Assembly (NCBI GenBank): GCA_050014595.1
Contig: JBEKDA010000004.1
Span: 1-64,000, forward strand
Direction: 5' to 3'
Length of the DNA stretch: 64,000 nucleotides
Origin: PALSA-129 sp050014595
GTDB taxonomy: Bacteria > Acidobacteriota > Terriglobia > Bryobacterales > Bryobacteraceae
Notes under the pieces: generated by a model
Told to the model about the DNA's origin: nothing
Databases searched by the model: none
The model's input: only the letters and a program-made list of their open reading frames with translations
In this document: positions 58,123 through 64,000 of the stretch, piece by piece
Layout: each line of letters starts with the position of its first letter
Numbering within the stretch: the first letter of the stretch is position 1
Made by a program: the position numbers and the translations under genes

Positions 58123-59484
58123 ATGAACTGGAACCGGATTTCCTCAATCGCCGCGCTCCTCACCGTCCCTTTGGCGCCGGCATTGGCTGCCTCGATGCCG
58201 GAGGATAACGGGTCTTCCCAAGCTGCCGGCAGCCCGCCTGCACCGGCCTCCAGGTCGTTTGCCGACTGGTCTCCTTTGGAAAAACTGCCGGCCTGGTTGC
58301 AATTGGGCGGAGAGATTCGGGGCCGCTTTGAGCGCACCTCCGGGACTTCGCTTACTAACAACGCTCCCGACACTTACTATCTGAACCGCCTGCGCGTCCA
58401 CCTCGGCATCAAGCCCACTTCCTGGCTCCGCTTCTATGCCGAGACCCAGGACGCGCGCGTGGAGGGCTACAACCAGCCGGTCGCGCCGAGCACTATGTAC
58501 AACCCGCTCGACCTGCGCCAGGCGTTTGTCGAAGTGAGCACCCACGGACTGCTGAATTTCGATCTGCGGGCCGGGCGCCAGGAATTGCTGTTTGGCGGCC
58601 AGCGCCTGATCGGTCCGGCCGATTGGGGCATGTCACGGACCTTCGACGCCTTGGATCTCGCGGTGACTCGGGGCAACGCGAAGGTGGATCTGCTGGCCGG
58701 CTCGGCTGTCCTGATCGACCCCACGCGCTTCGACCGCCACAAGCCCGGCGAGCATTTTTATGGGGCCTATGGCTCTCTAAAAAATCTCCCCGCGGGCATC
58801 ACCCTGGAACCTTACCTGCTTTTTAAGCGGAACCTGCTCATCAAGAGCGAAACCGGCGTATTGGGAGATGCCCTGGTGGTGACTCCCGGCGCGCGCGTAT
58901 TCGGCAAGGCCCCCGGGGGTCTGGATTACGTCGCCGAGGTGGTGGTGCAGCGCGGCGCTTATTCCTCCGACCGCATCGCGGCCATGGGCCAAAGCTACGT
59001 GCTGGGCTGGACGATCACCGATAAGAGATGGAAGCCGCGCGTCAGCGGAGAGTACAGCTACGCTTCGGGCGATCCCGCCGCCAAAGACGGCCTTCGCGGC
59101 ACCTTCGACCAGTTCTACCCCAGCAACCACGGCTACTACGGAATGATCGACCAGTTCGGCTGGAAGAATCTCAAGAACTGGCGCGCCGGAATCGACTTCC
59201 AGATCGGCAAGAAACTGACGCTGCGGAGCGATGTCAACGACTTCTCTCTTGCCACCGTGGAGGATTCGCTCTACGACTCCAGCGGCAGCTCCGCGGTTCT
59301 GAACCGCAATGCCACCAGTGCCCACATCGGCTGGGAAACCAACACGGTTGCGCTCTACCAGTGGTCCAAGGTCTGGAAATTCGGCGCCGGCTACGGCCAC
59401 CTGTTCGCCGGCCAGTATCTGGAGCAATCCAAGGTCACCTTCGGCTACACGTATCCATACCTGTTTTTTACCGGCAGCTTCTGA
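58123..59484 (+). CDS. Outer-membrane porin, alginate-export-like
   Basis: 453 residues, signal peptide about 1-23 (LLTVPLAPALAAS). The mature part has a long beta-barrel: LQLGGEIRGRFERTSG, YYLNRLRVHLGIKPTSWLRF, DLRQAFVEVSTHGLLNFDLR, GRQELLFGGQRLIGPADWG, and the last strand ends LFFTGSF (Phe). It fits the Alginate_exp (PF13372) family of about 18 strands. The exported substrate is unknown. It is convergent with the alpha-2-macroglobulin gene, 9 bases apart. Confidence 0.85.
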   Translation: MNWNRISSIAALLTVPLAPALAASMPEDNGSSQAAGSPPAPASRSFADWSPLEKLPAWLQLGGEIRGRFERTSGTSLTNNAPDTYYLNRLRVHLGIKPTSWLRFYAETQDARVEGYNQPVAPSTMYNPLDLRQAFVEVSTHGLLNFDLRAGRQELLFGGQRLIGPADWGMSRTFDALDLAVTRGNAKVDLLAGSAVLIDPTRFDRHKPGEHFYGAYGSLKNLPAGITLEPYLLFKRNLLIKSETGVLGDALVVTPGARVFGKAPGGLDYVAEVVVQRGAYSSDRIAAMGQSYVLGWTITDKRWKPRVSGEYSYASGDPAAKDGLRGTFDQFYPSNHGYYGMIDQFGWKNLKNWRAGIDFQIGKKLTLRSDVNDFSLATVEDSLYDSSGSSAVLNRNATSAHIGWETNTVALYQWSKVWKFGAGYGHLFAGQYLEQSKVTFGYTYPYLFFTGSF

Positions 59485-59493
59485 CTTGCGGCG

Positions 59494-62400
59494 CTACTTC
59501 TTGCGCACTTCCAACTCCAGCGGCCGCGCCATGGAGCTCACTTCCGGATCGTAGTATTCATAAGCGCGCGACGCGAAAGTCCGCGTGCGGATCGGATACT
59601 TGGCGCGCAGGCGGAACTTCACCGTGACGGCGTCGCCCGCGGGGATGGAGTCGAAATATAGAATCGCCTGCGTGGCGGTCAGGCTGAACTTTTCGAGCTT
59701 GCCTCCTTTGCGGCCGGCGGTCTTCTCCACCATGTCCTGCAGGTCTTCGCTGAGCAGGTCGAAGCCGGGCGGAATGCCGAGATCCACCATCACCATATTG
59801 GCGGACTTGTTCAGGTTGTTTTTCACCGTCGCGGTTGCGGTCGAGATGTCGTCCTGCGAGAGTTGCGTGCGGTCGTAGGCCACACCGATGGAGAGCGGCT
59901 CGTTGGCGGGGCGCTCGTTCCAGGGGGTGAAGTAGCGGCCTACCACCTGGTAGGCCAGGCCGCCGTTGCCGTCAAAATGGAGCGACACGGTGGTGGCCTT
60001 GCCGGCATCGGCGGCGGGGAAGACGAACTGGTGGAAGAGGTCGTTGTTGTCGGCGGTCAGGGTCAGGTGTTCCACCGGTTTGCCATTGAGCGCAATCTCC
60101 ACCGTGCCGCGCACATCCGCCGATCCTTTTTCGGTGGAGAGCAGCAGCGCCCGCAGCGCCATGATGGTGGCCTGGGTGGTGCGCCACGCGCCGCTCGAGT
60201 CTTTCTTCGCGGCGATGTAATTCAGCGCCTTGCCGGCGGTCACGGAGGCTTCGCCGGCTTTCAGCAGCGCCTGCACGGCCAGCCCGGTGGTTTCGACGGC
60301 CGCGCTCGAGCCAGTGGAATACACGCTGGCCTCCTGCGCATTCCACCATGCCTGGTCGTCTTTTTCGGTGCGGGCATCGAGCAGCATGTTGATAGCCCGA
60401 TGGGTAAACTCCCGGTCCTTTCCGTAGTCGGCGGCGAAATTCGCGAGCACCGCCAGCGTATAGGTGTCTATGCTGCCGCTCATGTGGTTCTCCACATACT
60501 GGCGGGCCTTTTCGACGGCGGGGCCTTGGTAACCGGTATTCTCGAGCGACCAGGCCAGGTATGCGGTGATGCGCAGCACGTCGGAATTGTACCGGTTGGT
60601 GGCGCCTTCATTGATGAAGGACGTGTCGGGTTTCCAGCTTCCGTCGCCCTGCTGTTGCGCGGCCAGCCACTGCTGGGTTCGCTGGATCAGCCTGGGGTCC
60701 ACGTCATAAACCTTGCTCATGTCGGAGAATTCCATCAGCCCGTAGGCAGTCAAGATCTTGTTGGCGGGCGCCTGGCCGAACCAGGAAAAACCGCCGCCCG
60801 CCACTTCGAAAGTCAGCAGGCGCTGGTAGCCGTTGGCGATGAAGCCCTCGGCCTTGGCGTGTACTTCGGGGGTCAGTTTCTTGGTACGCTTCATATAGTC
60901 GAGCGCCAGGACGTTGGGGTAGGTGCTGGAGGAAGTCTGTTCGAAGCAGCCGCCGGGCATGCGCAGGATGCTGTCCATGCCTTCGATCACCTGGCTGAGC
61001 GGACCCGGATAGAGCCGCACGAAAATCTTGCTGGCTTCGGCGATGGCAGCCGCCGGGAAACCGACCTGGTGCTCCACGGAGGTTTCGAGCTTCCCGTTGA
61101 ACACGGTGTTCTGCTCGCGCCCATTGGGCACCACTTCGATCTCGCGGACTACGATATCGGCGCGGTTGCCGCCGGCCATGCGCGCGGCCAGAGTGAGTTT
61201 GAATTTGCCGATACGCGCAGCCTGTAGAGTGAATTGCGAACCGCCCACGCGGCCGGAATCCACGGTGAGGCGCTTGTCCGGTACATCCTCCACCAGGCGA
61301 AACCAGTCCTCGGTTTTCAGTTGCAGGCTGACGTCGCCGCTCGCGCCCGAGTAGTTGTAGACCGCAACCGGAATGGATACGCGGTCGCCCTGAGTGAGCG
61401 TTACGGGCAAGTCGAGTTCGGTGAAGAAATCCTGGAAGACCTTGATGCTGGACGCGCCGCTGCCCAGCGCGCCGTGGGGCGTGGAAGCGACGAGGGCCAT
61501 GCGCCAGGTGGTGATGGAATCGGCCATGGGGATGGAGATGCTGGCCGCGCCGTTCCGGTCGGTGATGATCTCCGGATTGATGTAGAGGGCTTCGGGGAAG
61601 TACGAGCGGACGTGGGTCTCTGGTGCGGACAGGCCGTTGCTCACCCTGAACGCACCGCCACCAATTCCGCCCCCCGAGCCGGGACCAAACCCGTTGCCCA
61701 TGCCGGAGCCAATTCCGCCACCGGAGCCGGTGCCATGCGAAGGTGCGCCCCAGACAGGCGGCGCGCCGGCCATGACTTCAACTTTCGCACCCTTGAAAGC
61801 CGCGAACTCGGCATCGTCCGCTACGAAGGCGGCGCCGGTATCATCGGTCCAGGGCCACTCAGCTACAGCCACGCTTCCTTCCCGCGCACTCCTGAGCACC
61901 ACCGAGAGGACTGCGCTGTCTCGCACTGCAAGCGTGAGTTCCTTCGACACGCTCTCCGATCCCATACTGACTTCCACCTGGTATGCGCCCGCCGGCACGG
62001 CCGCCAGGCTGAACTGTCCATCGGCGTTCACATGGGCCATTCGCGTCTGTCCCGTACTGGCTGCGCGCACCGTGACGATGGCCCCCTCCACTGCTCCGCC
62101 CCGCTGATCCACCACCGTTCCCGAGATCGCCGCGCTGCCGTTATAAGGGCCGCGGTCGTGCTCCAACTTGACTTGAATGGCGCTGGGGCCGGTGCTCGGC
62201 CGCCCCACGATCTTGCTCGCGCGAACTTCCACGTAGGTGGTCAAATCGTCCGACGTATTGAAGCGCTTGTCCAGGCCCGCGCTGCGGACCAGGTATACGT
62301 CGCCCGGCCGATACCACACGGCACGTTCGAATTTCAAATTGTTGCCCCAGGCGTCGCGCAACGCGGGCCCGGCAGCTTTCGTCAGATCGCCGCCGGTCTC

Positions 62401-64000
62401 GATGTAAGCACGGCCGACGTCCGCCGAAAGCCGGTTGACCTGCGCCACAAACTGCGTGCGGTACCGGTTGAGGTATTCGTAGTATTTGGTCTGCGGTATC
62501 GTTCGCCCGAAATCGGTTTCGAACTTGTTGTTGTTGACCATCTCGGTAGCCGCGAACAAGGCACGCGCGGCGCGCTCGCGCTGCGCCGCTTGCGGCAAGG
62601 GAACCGGCTCGGTGATCTGCGGCATTCCGATGGAGTGGATCTCATAGCGCGGCTTCATGGCTTCCTGCTCCAGGTAGAAGAAGACCTTGGCGAAGCCCGG
62701 CTGTTTTTCCGCCAGCGCAAACACGGCCTCATCCACCACCTGCACGCCCAGGGCGGCCTGCACGCCTTCGCCGCGCGCATTGGTCACGCGGAAGCGGATG
62801 CGCGCATCGTCGCCCGGCTTGTAAACCGCGGCGTCCGCGGTAGCTTCCACCTTAAGCTCGTCGGCCGGCTGCACGAAGACCAGGCGATGGTCCGCCACGG
62901 GGCGCGCGTCGCCGCCGAACAGATAGGCATCGCAATCGAGCGTGCCGGCGAGCTCGGGCGTCGCGGTGAGCGTCAGCTCCGCCTGGCCGTTCACGATGTC
63001 CACATCGCGCGTCAGCACGGTCTGCCCGTCCTTCACCACGTCCACGTATGCCGTGCCGCGCTCCCTGGTGGAGAAGACACGGAAATCCATGCGGTCTCCG
63101 GCGCGATAGACCGCCCGTTCGGTGCGCAGCAGGATCTGGTCGGCGCCAGCACGGGACTGGACGGTCAGGGAACTGGCGGCGTGGTTGCCGTCGCGGTCGG
63201 CGGCGTCGATCTCGAGCGTTTGGTTGCCGGCGCCGGGCCGCAGCCGGATCACTGCTACGCCGCCTTCATCGGTGGTTACTCTTTGTTCCGGATTGCCGGC
63301 CGCCTGCACTTTGATATTGGTCCTGGCCGGCTGGCCATCGGGATAAGACGTCAAGATGAAAACCTGATTCTCCAGATTCGGCACAAGCGTCCCGCCCTCG
63401 GGAACGGCCGTGACAAGCAGCGGCGCCTGGCTCACCACAATCGGTTCGCCGCGCGTCTCGGAGTGGCTGGCCGAGTCTTTCACGGTGGCCTCCACCAGCA
63501 CCTTGGCGGCGCCCTGGCTAAGCGGCCGTCCCGCGAAGTAAGTGGGCAGCGCAATATCGAAACGATAAGCGCCATCGCGATCGGTCTTACCCTCCACGTG
63601 TCCGGCGTCAAACATGGCCACGTCCATGCCGGTCGCTTTGACGGTGATCTGAGCCTGATCCACCGGCTTCCCGAAGAAGTAATTGGCGCGGACGGTTCCG
63701 GTGACGTGGTCGCCGGGGCGGTAACCGTGTCTGGCTTGGTTGTCCTGGCCCGCAAAGTCCACGGCCACTTTGAACTTCGGCAGCACATACCGCTCCACAT
63801 TCAGCGCCAGCTCCCGGTCGCCGCCGCCGGCCATCGCCACGCGCAGATGGTAGGTCCCTAAGTTCACTTCGTCGGCCAGCCCGAATTCGGCCGACGCCAC
63901 TCCAAAACGGTCGGTCTTAGCCGCTCTCTTAAAGACCTTATTGCCCTTGGAATCCTCGATCTCGAAGGTCAGATTGCGGTCCGCGGTGGCTTCATGACTG
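59494..64000 (-). CDS. Alpha-2-macroglobulin family protein with inserted carboxypeptidase-regulatory domain (5' end missing)
   Basis: At least 1500 residues; the frame continues open through 64000, so the N-terminus and any signal or lipobox lie outside. Macroglobulin domains occur in the first 500 residues (GHVEGKTDRDGAYRFDI, RIRFRVTNARGEGVQAALGV). Near residue 600 a carboxypeptidase-regulatory-like domain is inserted: GTVVDQRGGAVEGAIVTVRA, NADGQFSLAAVPAGAYQVEV. A Gly-rich linker (GSGGGIGSGMGNGF) follows, then the A2M core with the thioester motif PGGCFEQTSSSTYPNVLA and an alpha-toroid (LNYIAAKKDSSGAWRTT). It traps proteases or protects the periplasm in known bacterial members. The usual neighbour pbpC is not in the window. 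Confidence 0.9.
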   Translation of the reverse strand, partial: SHEATADRNLTFEIEDSKGNKVFKRAAKTDRFGVASAEFGLADEVNLGTYHLRVAMAGGGDRELALNVERYVLPKFKVAVDFAGQDNQARHGYRPGDHVTGTVRANYFFGKPVDQAQITVKATGMDVAMFDAGHVEGKTDRDGAYRFDIALPTYFAGRPLSQGAAKVLVEATVKDSASHSETRGEPIVVSQAPLLVTAVPEGGTLVPNLENQVFILTSYPDGQPARTNIKVQAAGNPEQRVTTDEGGVAVIRLRPGAGNQTLEIDAADRDGNHAASSLTVQSRAGADQILLRTERAVYRAGDRMDFRVFSTRERGTAYVDVVKDGQTVLTRDVDIVNGQAELTLTATPELAGTLDCDAYLFGGDARPVADHRLVFVQPADELKVEATADAAVYKPGDDARIRFRVTNARGEGVQAALGVQVVDEAVFALAEKQPGFAKVFFYLEQEAMKPRYEIHSIGMPQITEPVPLPQAAQRERAARALFAATEMVNNNKFETDFGRTIPQTKYYEYLNRYRTQFVAQVNRLSADVGRAYIETGGDLTKAAGPALRDAWGNNLKFERAVWYRPGDVYLVRSAGLDKRFNTSDDLTTYVEVRASKIVGRPSTGPSAIQVKLEHDRGPYNGSAAISGTVVDQRGGAVEGAIVTVRAASTGQTRMAHVNADGQFSLAAVPAGAYQVEVSMGSESVSKELTLAVRDSAVLSVVLRSAREGSVAVAEWPWTDDTGAAFVADDAEFAAFKGAKVEVMAGAPPVWGAPSHGTGSGGGIGSGMGNGFGPGSGGGIGGGAFRVSNGLSAPETHVRSYFPEALYINPEIITDRNGAASISIPMADSITTWRMALVASTPHGALGSGASSIKVFQDFFTELDLPVTLTQGDRVSIPVAVYNYSGASGDVSLQLKTEDWFRLVEDVPDKRLTVDSGRVGGSQFTLQAARIGKFKLTLAARMAGGNRADIVVREIEVVPNGREQNTVFNGKLETSVEHQVGFPAAAIAEASKIFVRLYPGPLSQVIEGMDSILRMPGGCFEQTSSSTYPNVLALDYMKRTKKLTPEVHAKAEGFIANGYQRLLTFEVAGGGFSWFGQAPANKILTAYGLMEFSDMSKVYDVDPRLIQRTQQWLAAQQQGDGSWKPDTSFINEGATNRYNSDVLRITAYLAWSLENTGYQGPAVEKARQYVENHMSGSIDTYTLAVLANFAADYGKDREFTHRAINMLLDARTEKDDQAWWNAQEASVYSTGSSAAVETTGLAVQALLKAGEASVTAGKALNYIAAKKDSSGAWRTTQATIMALRALLLSTEKGSADVRGTVEIALNGKPVEHLTLTADNNDLFHQFVFPAADAGKATTVSLHFDGNGGLAYQVVGRYFTPWNERPANEPLSIGVAYDRTQLSQDDISTATATVKNNLNKSANMVMVDLGIPPGFDLLSEDLQDMVEKTAGRKGGKLEKFSLTATQAILYFDSIPAGDAVTVKFRLRAKYPIRTRTFASRAYEYYDPEVSSMARPLELEVRKK

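Noticed and set aside
61234..63861. An 875-codon plus-strand frame opposite the alpha-2-macroglobulin gene
   Set aside because: Shadow of the real gene; rich in Arg, His and Gly with no domain pattern.

Overview
The window is GC-rich bacterial chromosome that looks like an Acidobacteriota of the Solibacter/Bryobacter lineage. The pointers are a secreted subtilase ending in the C-terminal domain catalogued as Solibacter-specific (TIGR03437), an ABC-permease of the acidobacterial duplicated orphan (ADOP) type, clusters of secreted amidohydrolase-like proteins, many Gly/Pro-rich secreted proteins, and dispersed REP-like hairpin repeats between genes. The cell envelope is diderm: LptB/LptA-type genes, two beta-barrel proteins, and periplasmic alpha-2-macroglobulin. 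No rRNA, tRNA or CRISPR array was found.

Layout. 0.4-5.9 kb is a translation and secretion operon (cold-shock protein, ffh, rpsP, khpA, rimM, trmD, rplS, rnhB). 6-10 kb holds an outer-membrane protein, lptB and a long fused LptC/LptA-like protein on the minus strand. 10-12.9 kb holds a one-domain asparaginase-like gene and groES-groEL with promoter and terminator. 13-16.6 kb is accessory: a zinc-ribbon/Mrr restriction endonuclease, a broken brnTA pair and a VapBC-type pair. 16.7-21.5 kb carries a 1268-residue fusion of an FtsX/MacB-type permease with GAF and PP2C (SpoIIE/RsbU) phosphatase domains, then a FecR-domain protein. 21.7-23.6 kb has purN-purM. 23.8-28.7 kb is a second accessory island with DUF433/DUF5615, hicAB and VapC-type toxin-antitoxin pairs, a DUF4145-like gene bracketed by 40-bp direct repeats, BIME-like repeats and a dead DUF5615 toxin. 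28.9-33 kb is a three-gene operon of secreted amidohydrolase-family proteins. 33-37.2 kb holds dtd, a nickel ECF importer (nikMQO) divergent from nikR, and acpS. 37.3-44.3 kb has a nitroreductase, a 15-unit heptamer repeat, a fourth amidohydrolase-like gene, a CDP-alcohol phosphatidyltransferase, greA and the subtilase. 44.3-49.8 kb is housekeeping (folP, tyrS, a bifunctional nuclease, miaB, transaldolase). 49.9-53.4 kb is a PspA-type envelope-stress operon behind a near-consensus sigma-70 promoter with two identical operator palindromes 21 bp apart. 53.4-64 kb has rnhA, dus, a molybdenum hydroxylase pair, a porin and a partial alpha-2-macroglobulin.

How it fits together. The core is conserved housekeeping broken by two toxin-antitoxin/defence islands that show clear decay. 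The most unusual items are the permease-GAF-PP2C fusion, the PspA operon with its twin operators, the LptC-LptA fusion, and the alpha-2-macroglobulin carrying an inserted carboxypeptidase-regulatory-like domain. Functions are read from motifs by eye; no database search was run.
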